Below, piece after piece: positions 16,486 through 25,007 of a stretch of DNA of 64,000 bases. The translations under genes and the position numbers were made by a program. This stretch comes from Runella slithyformis DSM 19594 (lineage in GTDB: Bacteria > Bacteroidota > Bacteroidia > Cytophagales > Spirosomataceae). The stretch is taken from positions 2,431,001 through 2,495,000 of the forward strand of contig NC_015703.1 of the NCBI RefSeq assembly GCF_000218895.1, in the 5' to 3' direction. The notes under the pieces are model-generated. The model did no database searches. It was given only the letters and a program-made list of their open reading frames with translations, and was not told the origin of the DNA. Each line of letters opens with the position of its first letter. The first letter of the stretch is position 1.

Positions 16486-18321
16486 ATGAGCAATTCAAAG
16501 TCAGCGGTTACTTCGTTATCCCTGATGGTTGCCGGTATGTTGTTACTGGCGGCCTTTCAGGTATTTTGGCTGCGCAAAGAATATAATGAACAAAAAAGCA
16601 TCTTGCAGAAAGAAGCCGATATGTTGTTCAAAAATACGATTCAGTCGTTGGAGGATTCGGTGATACAAAAGAAGATAACGATGCCGATGCGAAAAGCATT
16701 TGCGTCGGATTCGCAGGCCGCCGCCTCAAACGGAATTTCCGGCAATCGTAACTTTACCTTTAAGTACACTCACAACATTACCCCTCCCGAGCCTCGGCGG
16801 GGTGTGGTCTACTTGGGGAAAAGTGAAAAAAGAACCGCTCGTTCGGATGCCGTTGATCTTTTTTTTATCCAAACGGCGGCACGACTTGCGCAGTTGCCCG
16901 GCATTGACTCTACGCTTTCAAAAAGTAAGCTGCACGACGTTTTACGCAAAACCAATCCCGAGGATATTCGAGCTGTAAAGATCAATTCTGTCGGGAATTT
17001 AGACATTACCAAGCTGACCGTTGCGGATACTGTGCCGCAAGGTAAATCTGAAATTATCATTGTTAAATCGCATCATCCTTCGGATACGCTCCAACGGATG
17101 CTCGGCCGCATGGCGAAGGTCGTGATGTATAATCGCCCAAACCGCGATAGCGTATTATCATTTACGCCGATTGAAGGTGGAAATAATAATATAAGAATAT
17201 CGGTCATTGAGCGGAATGAAAAGCGGGAAGTCTCAACGCAAAAGAGACCCAAGGCAAAAGCCGTTGAAAATCAATTTATTATTCGGCTGGATTACGATTC
17301 GCTCAAAATCCAAGACATTCAACGGGCCTATGTGCGCCAAATCAGGAAGTCAAAAATTGAGTTGCCTTTTCAGGTAGTGCGTCGGTCAGCGAAGCCTTCC
17401 TCTGAAAATCGGGAAGAACATCCCTCAACGGAATCAAATCCTTCCACGTTGTCTACGTCGGCCGTCGCTACGACCATTCCCTTTGGAAGTACGTATAGTG
17501 CGGTCTTTTCCGACTATCATGGGTTTTTATTGAAAAAGATTCTGCCGCAAAGCCTGTTCTCGTTTTTTCTGTTAACCCTTATGGGGCTGGCGTTCGGGAC
17601 CATTTACCAAAATCTTCGCCGGCAGCATCGCCTGACCGAACTGAAGAATGACTTCATCAGCAACGTAACCCACGAACTTAAAACACCCATTGCGACCGTC
17701 AGCGTAGCGATTGAAGCATTGCAGAATTTTGGGGTTTCGCAAAACCCCGAGCAAACCAAAGAGTACCTGGAAATATCGAAAAGTGAGCTCAACCGTCTGG
17801 CGCTGCTGGTGGATAAAGTGCTGAAAATGGCGACCTTTGAGCAGCAGGGGCTGTCGCTTTCGCCCGAAACGGTGGATTGGTCCGAAATCATCCGACTGGT
17901 GCTGAACTCGATGCGCCTGCAGTTTGAAAAATACGGAGCCACCGTACATTTTGAGAAATCGGGCGAAACGTTTATGCTTTCGGCCGATAAGATACACCTG
18001 ACCAACGTGGTCTATAATCTGTTGGACAATGCCCTCAAATACACGGAAGCTCAACCGCACATTTCGTTGCTTTTGAAAGAGACCGACGCTGATATCCGGC
18101 TTTCAGTCAGCGACAATGGCATCGGTATTCCTTCGGAATTTCAGAGAAAGATCTTTGATAAATTTTTTCGGGTACCCACGGGCGACACCCATGATGTAAA
18201 AGGCTACGGATTGGGATTAAGCTATGTGTCTTCCGTTGTCACACAGCACCGCGGGCGTATCGAAGTGGAAAGTGAAGTGGGAAAAGGCAGTAGTTTTACC
18301 ATCATTATCCCCAAACCGTAG
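16486..18321 (+). CDS. Membrane sensor histidine kinase
   Basis: About 611 residues from ATG 16486 (an in-frame TTG lies four codons upstream). Transmembrane segment at about 14-34, a periplasmic sensor region of some 310 residues with no recognised fold, and a second transmembrane segment near 350-370 (LFSFFLLTLMGLAFGTIY). The HisKA box is FISNVTHELKTPIATVSV (phospho-His about 396). The ATPase domain has the N box NVVYNLLDNALKYTEA (about 507), G1 DNGIGIP and G2 GYGLGLSYV. The stop codon TAG is part of a 25-bp palindromic repeat (18318-18342). The cognate regulator follows 31 bases later. Confidence 0.95.
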   Translation: MSNSKSAVTSLSLMVAGMLLLAAFQVFWLRKEYNEQKSILQKEADMLFKNTIQSLEDSVIQKKITMPMRKAFASDSQAAASNGISGNRNFTFKYTHNITPPEPRRGVVYLGKSEKRTARSDAVDLFFIQTAARLAQLPGIDSTLSKSKLHDVLRKTNPEDIRAVKINSVGNLDITKLTVADTVPQGKSEIIIVKSHHPSDTLQRMLGRMAKVVMYNRPNRDSVLSFTPIEGGNNNIRISVIERNEKREVSTQKRPKAKAVENQFIIRLDYDSLKIQDIQRAYVRQIRKSKIELPFQVVRRSAKPSSENREEHPSTESNPSTLSTSAVATTIPFGSTYSAVFSDYHGFLLKKILPQSLFSFFLLTLMGLAFGTIYQNLRRQHRLTELKNDFISNVTHELKTPIATVSVAIEALQNFGVSQNPEQTKEYLEISKSELNRLALLVDKVLKMATFEQQGLSLSPETVDWSEIIRLVLNSMRLQFEKYGATVHFEKSGETFMLSADKIHLTNVVYNLLDNALKYTEAQPHISLLLKETDADIRLSVSDNGIGIPSEFQRKIFDKFFRVPTGDTHDVKGYGLGLSYVSSVVTQHRGRIEVESEVGKGSSFTIIIPKP

Positions 18322-18342
18322 GGGTGGGGCTCGCCTCCGCCC
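18318..18342 (+). repeat. 25-bp palindromic repeat, copy 1 (overlaps kinase stop codon)
   Basis: Begins GTAGGGGTGGGG and ends CCTCCGCCC. It matches copy 2 (43343-43367) at 21 of 25 positions and has the same length and layout as copy 3 (54441-54465). The TAG in GTAGGGG is the stop codon of the histidine kinase. Confidence 0.8.
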
Positions 18343-18352
18343 AAAACAAACT

Positions 18353-19042
18353 ATGACCAAAATTCTGTACGTTGAAGACGAGCCCTTTTTGGGGAAAATT
18401 GTAAAAGAAAGTCTCGAAAGTCGCCGATTTGAGGTGTGCATGGTGACCGACGGCAAAGACGTTATGGCTCAATTTAAAGCCTTTCAGCCCGTTATTTGCG
18501 TGCTGGATGTGATGCTGCCGCACCGCGACGGGTATGCTTTGGCGCAGGATATCCGTCAATTGGCTCCCGACATGCCTATCATATTTCTGACCGCCAAAAC
18601 CCAAACCGAAGACCTACTGAAAGGGTTTCAGGCAGGCGGAAATGATTATATACGCAAGCCTTTCAGCATGGAAGAATTGATCGTCAGAATTCAGAACCTG
18701 CTTCAATTGACCAATGCTAAGCCCGCCGCCGCGGCCCCCAACGACTGCATTGTGTTGGGTACTTACACGTTTTACCCGCATAAATACGAGCTGTACCGCG
18801 CCGAAAGCCTGCGCAAACTCTCCCACCGCGAAACGGAACTTCTCTCTATTTTGGCCGAAAGCCGCAACTTTACCGTCTCCCGCCGCGACATCCTCATGCG
18901 GGTCTGGGGCGATGATTCCTTCTTCAATTCCCGTAACTTAGACGTATACATCACCCGCCTGCGTGACTACCTCCGCGAAGATGCCCGGCTCGAAATCGTC
19001 ACGCTCAAAGGGGTGGGGTATTTATTTAAGTGCAGCGGCTGA
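18353..19042 (+). CDS. OmpR-family response regulator
   Basis: A 229-residue regulator from ATG 18353; the frame extends upstream over the kinase end but the receiver domain begins right here (MTKILYVEDEPFLGKIV). The receiver domain has the acidic pair near residue 9, the phospho-acceptor Asp in CVLDVMLPHRDGY (about 51) and the Lys in NDYIRKPFSMEELI (about 101). The C-terminal winged helix (about 125-229) contains LSHRETELLSILAESRN and DVYITRLRDYL, typical of Trans_reg_C. Partner of the preceding kinase. It likely regulates the barrel/GLPGLI operon it belongs to, by inference. Confidence 0.95.
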   Translation: MTKILYVEDEPFLGKIVKESLESRRFEVCMVTDGKDVMAQFKAFQPVICVLDVMLPHRDGYALAQDIRQLAPDMPIIFLTAKTQTEDLLKGFQAGGNDYIRKPFSMEELIVRIQNLLQLTNAKPAAAAPNDCIVLGTYTFYPHKYELYRAESLRKLSHRETELLSILAESRNFTVSRRDILMRVWGDDSFFNSRNLDVYITRLRDYLREDARLEIVTLKGVGYLFKCSG

Positions 19043-19515
19043 GAAAACTTCCAAAATTCCCGCCCTGAATGCGGAATACTGTCATTTATTTTTTATAGTA
19101 TTGTTGGGATAGAAGTTTCCGGCTTTTTTAGCCGGTGCCCGGTAGGTTACACTTTTTAAGGCGTAATTTTGGCATTGTAAATATTAGAATGTTATTAGAA
19201 AAAGGCTTTTAAAGAATATTTGGGGCTAAAATAAGGTTTAACGGTAAAACAGAGTAAAAGAAAAACGGGGGTAAGGAGTAAAAACGCCTCATGGAATTAA
19301 ACCTCGTTGGTCGGGTAGAACTTGGAAATGTACAATCAATGACTCAAGAAACCCGACCGACTGCTTCCCGCGCAGCAGAACAGGATTTTTCTCAACTTTA
19401 TCCTTAATGTTTGTTTGCCTTGCAAAAAAGTAAATAAGCAGTATTATTGCAATTCTAAAACTCTAAAATTGTACATTTTAAATTAAAAATTGTACATTAA
19501 AAATCTTCATTAATC
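19043..19515. other. Intergenic region with small repeats, no gene
   Basis: No coding frame found. It contains a short hairpin CCGGCT-TTTTT-AGCCGG (19119-19135, without a T tail, so a weak terminator), a spaced inverted repeat GGTCGGGT/ACCCGACC (19309-19358), a relative of the CCGAGCGACTGCT repeat (from 19353), and AT-rich direct repeats of ATTGTACATT (about 19467-19499) just before the glycogen synthase start. Confidence 0.6.
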
Positions 19516-21333
19516 GTGGAAAAGAAAACTAAAAAAGCCCTCTTATTTGAAGTCGCTTGGGAAGTATGCAACCAGGTGGGAGGAATTTATACCGTAATAC
19601 GCAGCAAGGTGCCTGCCATGGTCGATCAGTGGGGCGATGATTACGTTTGCTTGGGTCCCTATTTCCCTCAACGTGCTTTGACAGAATACGAACCCATCAC
19701 TTCCGATGACGGTTCGGGCATTTATCAGACCGTAGAGAAAATGCGTGAAGCCGGTTTTGCGGTAGAATACGGCTATTGGCTGATCACGGGCAAGCCGCGC
19801 GTGGTACTGTTTGATATACGGAGTATGGCCGCTCAAATGGACCGTATCAAGTACGGCCTCTGGGAGCGTCATCAAATATCTACGGTCAATATTGAAGATT
19901 TGGTCAATCAGACGTTGGGTTTTGGTGAAATGGTACGTGTTTTCCTGACCCTTTTCGCGGAAGACTATGCCAAGAAATTCGAGATTACGGCGCATTTTCA
20001 CGAGTGGATGGCAAGCTCGGGCTTACCGGACCTGCGTCGGGATGATGTACGGATTGCAACCGTATTTACGACCCATGCGACCATGCTTGGGCGGTATATT
20101 GCGTCCAACGAGCGAGATTTTTACCATAAGCTTCCCTTTTTTGATTGGAAACACGAGGCGCGGCATTATGGAATTGAAGCACAGGCCACGGTCGAGCGGC
20201 TGGCGTACCTGAGTGCCCATGTGAGTACTACCGTAAGTGATGTTACGGCGCGGGAATGTGAGGTTTTTCTGGGTAAATATCCTGACTTGGTATTGCCCAA
20301 CGGACTTAATATTCAGCGGTTTGCGGCAGTGCACGAGTTTCAGAATCTGCACATGAAGTACAAGGAAAATATCCATCGGTTTATCATGGGTCACTTTTTC
20401 CAAAGCTATTCGTTCAATCTGGACAAAACGCTTTACTTCTTTACCTCGGGTCGCTATGAATTTGTCAATAAAGGCTATGACATAACGATGGAAGCCCTGG
20501 CGCGCCTGAACTGGAAAATGGTGCAGGCCAAAATGGACATGACCGTCGTGATGTTTATCGTGACCAAGCAGCCGTATCATTCCATGAATCCGGACGTGCT
20601 TCAATCGCGGGCGGTATTGGGCGAAATTCAGGATACGTGCGAAGCCATTGAAAAGCAATTGGGCGATAAATTGTTTTTAGCCTCTGCTTCTTCGACCGAC
20701 CATCATTTGCCGGATCTGAACCAATTTGTGGACGAATATTGGCGACTTCGGCTTCGTCGTACCATTCAAACCTGGAAAACAAAGCGTTTGCCGCCGTACG
20801 TAACCCACGATCTTAAGCAACCGGATTCCATTACCGAATATTGCGAGCGCTCGGGCCTGAAAAACCACGAGCAGGATCGTGTCAAAATCGTCTACCACCC
20901 TGACTTTATTGCCTCCACCAATCCCCTTTTCGGTTTGGATTACGGACAGTTTGTGCGCGGATGTCACTTGGGTATTTTCCCAAGTTACTACGAGCCGTGG
21001 GGATACACACCGCTGGAGTGCGTAGTGCGAGGCATTCCCACCGTAACGAGCGACCTGTCGGGTTTTGGCGATTTTATCATGCAGATCATGCGTGATTATG
21101 AAAACCGAGGCATTTACGTGATCAATCGCAAGACCCAAAACTTTGATCAGGCTGCCGATCAACTGGCCAATATTATGTTCAGGTTTGTACGAATGAATCT
21201 ACGTGAACGGATTCAGCAGCGTAATAAAGTAGAAAATATATCAGACGTTTTTGATTGGGGAAATCTACGCTCTTACTACGATACGGCCCACGATCTGGCC
21301 GCCAAGAAAGCGTTTAAAACAAAAGTGAATTAA
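19516..21333 (+). CDS. Glycogen synthase, eukaryotic (GT3) type
   Basis: A 605-residue glycosyltransferase expected to extend alpha-1,4-glucan chains from a nucleotide-glucose donor. The N-terminus LFEVAWEVCNQVGGIYTVIR (about 10-29) is the donor-site opening of GT3 glycogen synthases. Other family segments are TVFTTHATMLGRYIAS, VLPNGLNIQRF and the C-terminal GIFPSYYEPWGYTPLECVVR (about 490-510) with the E-x7-E-like acidic pair. This differs from the GT5 GlgA of most bacteria. The start is a GTG; no ATG lies nearby in frame. A strong terminator follows. No other glycogen genes are adjacent. Confidence 0.9.
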   Translation: MEKKTKKALLFEVAWEVCNQVGGIYTVIRSKVPAMVDQWGDDYVCLGPYFPQRALTEYEPITSDDGSGIYQTVEKMREAGFAVEYGYWLITGKPRVVLFDIRSMAAQMDRIKYGLWERHQISTVNIEDLVNQTLGFGEMVRVFLTLFAEDYAKKFEITAHFHEWMASSGLPDLRRDDVRIATVFTTHATMLGRYIASNERDFYHKLPFFDWKHEARHYGIEAQATVERLAYLSAHVSTTVSDVTARECEVFLGKYPDLVLPNGLNIQRFAAVHEFQNLHMKYKENIHRFIMGHFFQSYSFNLDKTLYFFTSGRYEFVNKGYDITMEALARLNWKMVQAKMDMTVVMFIVTKQPYHSMNPDVLQSRAVLGEIQDTCEAIEKQLGDKLFLASASSTDHHLPDLNQFVDEYWRLRLRRTIQTWKTKRLPPYVTHDLKQPDSITEYCERSGLKNHEQDRVKIVYHPDFIASTNPLFGLDYGQFVRGCHLGIFPSYYEPWGYTPLECVVRGIPTVTSDLSGFGDFIMQIMRDYENRGIYVINRKTQNFDQAADQLANIMFRFVRMNLRERIQQRNKVENISDVFDWGNLRSYYDTAHDLAAKKAFKTKVN

Positions 21334-21347
21334 CCTTCTGATTTCGA

Positions 21348-21380
21348 AGACATGGAAAGTGTTTAACACTTTCCATGTCT
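21348..21380. terminator. 33-bp perfect palindrome acting as bidirectional terminator
   Basis: AGAC, ten bases, TTTAA loop, the ten bases inverted, GTCT: a 14-bp perfect stem followed by ATATTTTT. It lies between the glycogen synthase stop and the convergent MBL hydrolase, whose stop codon overlaps its end. The layout is identical to the element inside the glycosyltransferase at 52407-52439. Confidence 0.85.
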
Positions 21381-22524
21381 ATATTTTTATCACTTCACCC
21401 ACGCCCGCCAACTCGATCAATCCCTGATTTTCGGGCTGTTTCTGCAATTGTTGGAGGGAGCGGTAGCAATCTCCCAGCGGCTCGTCTGACAGATCAAAAG
21501 TGCCGTAGTGCATGGGAATCATGCGTTTTGCCTTCATTTCGTGCGCGGCTTGCACGGCCTCTTTCGGGCCGGCATGACTGGCCGACATAAACCATTCGGG
21601 CTTATAGGCTCCTACGCCCAGCAGCGCTGCATCCACGCCGCCAAAGTACTTGGCAAAGTCCCGGTAGTGTGTTCCGTAGCCTGAATCAGACCCGAAATAA
21701 ACACTTTTGCCATTGGCTCTAATCAAATAAGCCCCCCATAAGTGTTTGTTGGTGTCGTTGAGATAGCGTCGGCCCCAGTGGCGGGCGGGTAAATAAATGA
21801 TCTCGATCTTGGTGGTATCCGTTTGATAAGCCTGATACCAGCCTGCTGCCTGTACGTCGGTGCTTTTCGTAAAATCGGCAAGCAGTTTATCCAATCCTAA
21901 CCCTGTCAGATAGGTGGCGTCGGGGTTTTGCAGTGCAAGGGCTTTGAGGCTTTTTTCGTCGCAATGGTCACGGTGATCGTGCGAAACGATGATATAGTCC
22001 ATGTTCTTCAATGCAGAAACAGCCACGGGCAGTGCCGAAAAACGCTTCATCAAGGCCGAAGGACTTTCCAACACAGGGTCGGTTAATATTCGAACCCCAT
22101 TGAGGCGAATAAAAAATGTAGCATGGCCCAGCCAGACGACACAATCTTCCGTACCGGTGAGAAAATCGCCGTTTTTAGTCACCTGTAGGCGAAAGGTATC
22201 CGCTTTTTTCTCCGCTTTTTGGGGGTTGGTTTCGCGTTGCCATTTCCACAGGGCGCTGAATCCGGGCAGTGCTTCCAAATTTTCGTTCAAAAAACGCCCC
22301 TGTGGGTTGACGGGATTGCCTTTCCAATCGTCGCGGACGGTCTTCAGCGCAGGATTTGAACGATAACCGCCTATTTCCCACGTAAAGTTTTCGTACATAA
22401 AGAAATAGAATCCCGCCGCCAGCGTCAGGAGAAAAGCAGAACCGATAAGCATTTTTTTAGAGCGAAAAAAAGGTATCAAAGGAAAGAAATTCAGTAGTAT
22501 CAAAAACAGGCGGAAAGTCGGCAT
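21379..22524 (-). CDS. Membrane-anchored MBL-fold metallo-hydrolase
   Basis: A 381-residue protein with a hydrophobic N-terminus (LFLILLNFFPLIPFF and LIGSAFLLTLAAGFYFFMY), likely one or two membrane anchors. The metallo-beta-lactamase fold shows VVWLGHATFFIRLNGVRILT (about 124-143), the metal motif SHDHRDHCD (about 181-189), and downstream ligands in YFGSDSGYGTHY and MIPMHYGTFDLS. This pattern belongs to the UlaG/NAPE-PLD-like hydrolases. The substrate is unknown; NAPE-PLD relatives act on phosphodiesters. Confidence 0.88.
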   Translation of the reverse strand: MPTFRLFLILLNFFPLIPFFRSKKMLIGSAFLLTLAAGFYFFMYENFTWEIGGYRSNPALKTVRDDWKGNPVNPQGRFLNENLEALPGFSALWKWQRETNPQKAEKKADTFRLQVTKNGDFLTGTEDCVVWLGHATFFIRLNGVRILTDPVLESPSALMKRFSALPVAVSALKNMDYIIVSHDHRDHCDEKSLKALALQNPDATYLTGLGLDKLLADFTKSTDVQAAGWYQAYQTDTTKIEIIYLPARHWGRRYLNDTNKHLWGAYLIRANGKSVYFGSDSGYGTHYRDFAKYFGGVDAALLGVGAYKPEWFMSASHAGPKEAVQAAHEMKAKRMIPMHYGTFDLSDEPLGDCYRSLQQLQKQPENQGLIELAGVGEVIKI

Positions 22525-22607
22525 AGTTCGCCGGCAGGTTATAAATTCATTTATTCGTACTTTAGTTTTTAAATCCCTTTTTACGTTCCTAAACCCTTTC
22601 CTACCTT

Positions 22608-23789
22608 ATGGCCCCCACTTTACCCGCCCGTATCTCTTCGGTAGATGCTTACCGAGGGTTTGTTATGTTTTTGATGATGGCCGAAGTGCTCGAATTCGGT
22701 CATATTTCCAAAGCCCTGCCCGATAGTTCTTTCTGGGCTTTTCTAGCCTACAACCAAGACCACGTCGAATGGGTGGGGTGTTCGCTGCACGATTTGATTC
22801 AGCCTTCGTTCTCGTTTTTGGTGGGAGTGGCGTTGCCGTATTCCATTGCGAGCCGGATGGCCAAAGGGCAAAATTTCGGATCCATGTTCGGACATACTGT
22901 TCAGCGCTCGTTGATTCTGATCTTTCTCGGAATTTTTCTGCGTTCCATGCATCGGGAGCAAACCAACTTTACATTTGAAGATACGCTGACCCAAATCGGT
23001 TTGGGGTACCCCGTTTTATTCTGGCTGGGGTTTAAAACATTTCGCACCCAACTCATCGCTTTGTCGACTATTTTGGTAGGTTATTGGCTTTTCTTCGCGG
23101 CGTATCCGCTGCCGGGAGCCGATTTTGACTATGCATCAGTCGGTGTAACCGCTGATTGGGAACATAATCTACAGGGATTTGCGGCCCATTGGAACAAAAA
23201 TACCAACGCTGCATGGTCGTTTGACCAGTGGTTTATGAATCTCTTTCCTCGCGAAAAACCCTTCATTCGCAACGGCGGTGGCTATTCTACGTTGAGTTTT
23301 ATTCCTACATTGGGAACCATGGTTTTGGGATTAATGGCAGGGCAATGGTTGAAATCAGACACGGCACCCATGGAAAAAGTCAAGCGATTTGCCGCCTTGG
23401 GCGTTGGGTTGTTAGTGGTTGGTTCGCTGTTGAATTGGTTGGGTATTTGTCCCAATGTGAAGCGTATCTGGACGCCCACGTGGGTATTGTTCAGCGGCGG
23501 ATGGTGTTTTCTGTTGTTGGCAGCCTTTTATTGGTTGGTCGATATTCAAGGGCTTCGGAGGGCTTTTTTCTGGTTGATTGTCATCGGGACCAATTCTATC
23601 GCGGCGTATATAATCTCCCATACCATAGTAGAGTTTATTCATCACTCTATTCAAATACATGTTTCTGCCACCTATGATCAGGTCTTTGGAGTCACCTATG
23701 AGTCGTTGGTACGCGGTGGATTGATTCTTTTAGTCGAGTGGCTGATTTTGCATTGGATGTACAGGAATCGGATTTTTGTAAGAATTTAA
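22608..23789 (+). CDS. DUF5009/COG4299 acyltransferase-like membrane protein
   Basis: A 393-residue integral membrane protein with about ten hydrophobic segments. The start RISSVDAYRGFVMFLMM is the signature of the family related to heparan-alpha-glucosaminide N-acetyltransferase (YeiB-like). WVGCSLHDLIQPSFSFLVGV and the C-terminal IGTNSIAAYIISH also fit. It probably moves acyl groups across the membrane or onto glycans, but no bacterial member fixes the substrate. It has its own transcription unit, divergent from the MBL hydrolase. Confidence 0.85.
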   Translation: MAPTLPARISSVDAYRGFVMFLMMAEVLEFGHISKALPDSSFWAFLAYNQDHVEWVGCSLHDLIQPSFSFLVGVALPYSIASRMAKGQNFGSMFGHTVQRSLILIFLGIFLRSMHREQTNFTFEDTLTQIGLGYPVLFWLGFKTFRTQLIALSTILVGYWLFFAAYPLPGADFDYASVGVTADWEHNLQGFAAHWNKNTNAAWSFDQWFMNLFPREKPFIRNGGGYSTLSFIPTLGTMVLGLMAGQWLKSDTAPMEKVKRFAALGVGLLVVGSLLNWLGICPNVKRIWTPTWVLFSGGWCFLLLAAFYWLVDIQGLRRAFFWLIVIGTNSIAAYIISHTIVEFIHHSIQIHVSATYDQVFGVTYESLVRGGLILLVEWLILHWMYRNRIFVRI

Positions 23790-23808
23790 TCCGTTTTTAA
23801 GCCTGCTT

Positions 23809-23840
23809 TTTGGATTTTTTAACTATTGCTTCTACTTTTG
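23809..23840 (+). promoter_or_regulatory. Promoter of the sulfate-assimilation operon
   Basis: TTTG at 23809-23812 and TACTTTTG at 23833-23840 with a 20-base spacer, a full match to the Bacteroidota consensus. Transcription would start near 23847, giving a leader of about 150 bases to the TauE start. The leader holds a hairpin (GCCGC/GCGGC, about 23844-23863) and a GGTG/CACC hairpin near 23950-23970. I could not match it to a known riboswitch. Confidence 0.6.
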
Positions 23841-23994
23841 TAATGCCGCCCCAAAAAGCGGCATTTAATTTATAGTAAATTTCCTATATAATCAATATAC
23901 TATATCTTGTATTTGGTGTTTAAATCAGTACAGTTAGGCTTTAATCAGTTGGTGTCTTGTTGCAGCACCACGGGACTAAACTTTGAAAACGACT

Positions 23995-24900
23995 ATGAGT
24001 TCCATCACAAAACCACCGGTCTTTGCGGCTGAAAAACCAAGAGAAATTGAAGATTGGTTATGGATTGGAATACCGATTGGCTTATTGACCATTGTGATTG
24101 GTTATTTGATTTACAGGCACGCCGGCAGTTTTACGTTTGAAGCTTTCAAATCGGGATTCAATTCCGATTTGGTGTTTTACCTTTTGGTAGGTATCGGTGC
24201 TCAGTTGGTAGATGGCGCGTTGGGCATGGGCTATGGGGCCACGGCCACTTCCTTTTTACTGACCCTGGGAGTGCCGCCGGCTGTCAGCAGTACGAGTGTC
24301 CACTTATCCGAAATGTTTACTACAGGGGCTTCGGCTATTTCGCACTTCAAATTCAAGAATATCAATAAAAAACTCTTCAAAACTTTACTGATTCCGGGTG
24401 TAACAGGTTCCATCATCGGGGCGTATTTACTCTCTGATGTGATAGATGGCAATGTCATTAAGCCCTATATTGCAGCATATATGGTGGTTTTGGGCTGTAT
24501 TATCGTCAGTAAAGGAATCAAAAAGATAAACGTCAAAAAACCCACTAAGCGTTTGGGTATTTTAGCTGTTTTCGGGGGCTTCATGGATGCCGTCGGCGGT
24601 GGAGGCTGGGGCCCGATTGTGACCTCTACGCTCATTGGTCGTGGTCGTGACCCGCGCTATACCATTGGGTCGGTCAATGCCGCCGAATTTGCCGTGGCCT
24701 TTGCGAGTGGGGTGACTTTCCTGCTGTTTGAAGGCATCAACAGTTGGCAGGTTGTATTAGGATTGATGATCGGGGGCATGATCGCGGCTCCGCTCGGGGC
24801 GTATCTGGTCAACAAAGTAAATCGCCGCCCTTTGATGATCCTTGTGGGTTTATTAGTGATATTCTTAGGGTTAAGGGTGGTTTTGAAAGCTATATTATAG
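23995..24900 (+). CDS. TauE/SafE-family sulfite/sulfonate exporter-like permease
   Basis: About 301 residues from ATG 23995 (an upstream TTG in frame is less likely). Eight or so transmembrane helices. The two TauE/SafE repeats are visible as GIGAQLVDGALGMGYGATAT (about 70-89) and GGFMDAVGGGGWGPIVTSTL (about 200-219), each with the Gly-rich pore loop. Family members move sulfite, sulfonates or sulfur compounds. Being first in a cluster with metZ-like, cysH, cysD and cysN supports a role in handling sulfur anions. The transport direction is not provable from sequence. Confidence 0.9.
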   Translation: MSSITKPPVFAAEKPREIEDWLWIGIPIGLLTIVIGYLIYRHAGSFTFEAFKSGFNSDLVFYLLVGIGAQLVDGALGMGYGATATSFLLTLGVPPAVSSTSVHLSEMFTTGASAISHFKFKNINKKLFKTLLIPGVTGSIIGAYLLSDVIDGNVIKPYIAAYMVVLGCIIVSKGIKKINVKKPTKRLGILAVFGGFMDAVGGGGWGPIVTSTLIGRGRDPRYTIGSVNAAEFAVAFASGVTFLLFEGINSWQVVLGLMIGGMIAAPLGAYLVNKVNRRPLMILVGLLVIFLGLRVVLKAIL

Positions 24901-25007
24901 TAAATGTGTAATTTTATTGCCTAATTCAATAAGGCCGTTTAAACGAGTTGAAATGTTGGTGATGCATTAGTTCACAAACATTCCGAGTCTAAATTTTTAG
25001 GAAAAGT

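Noticed and set aside
19119-19135. Terminator of the two-component operon
   Set aside because: A six-base stem with no T tail following; weak, so only noted within the intergenic entry.
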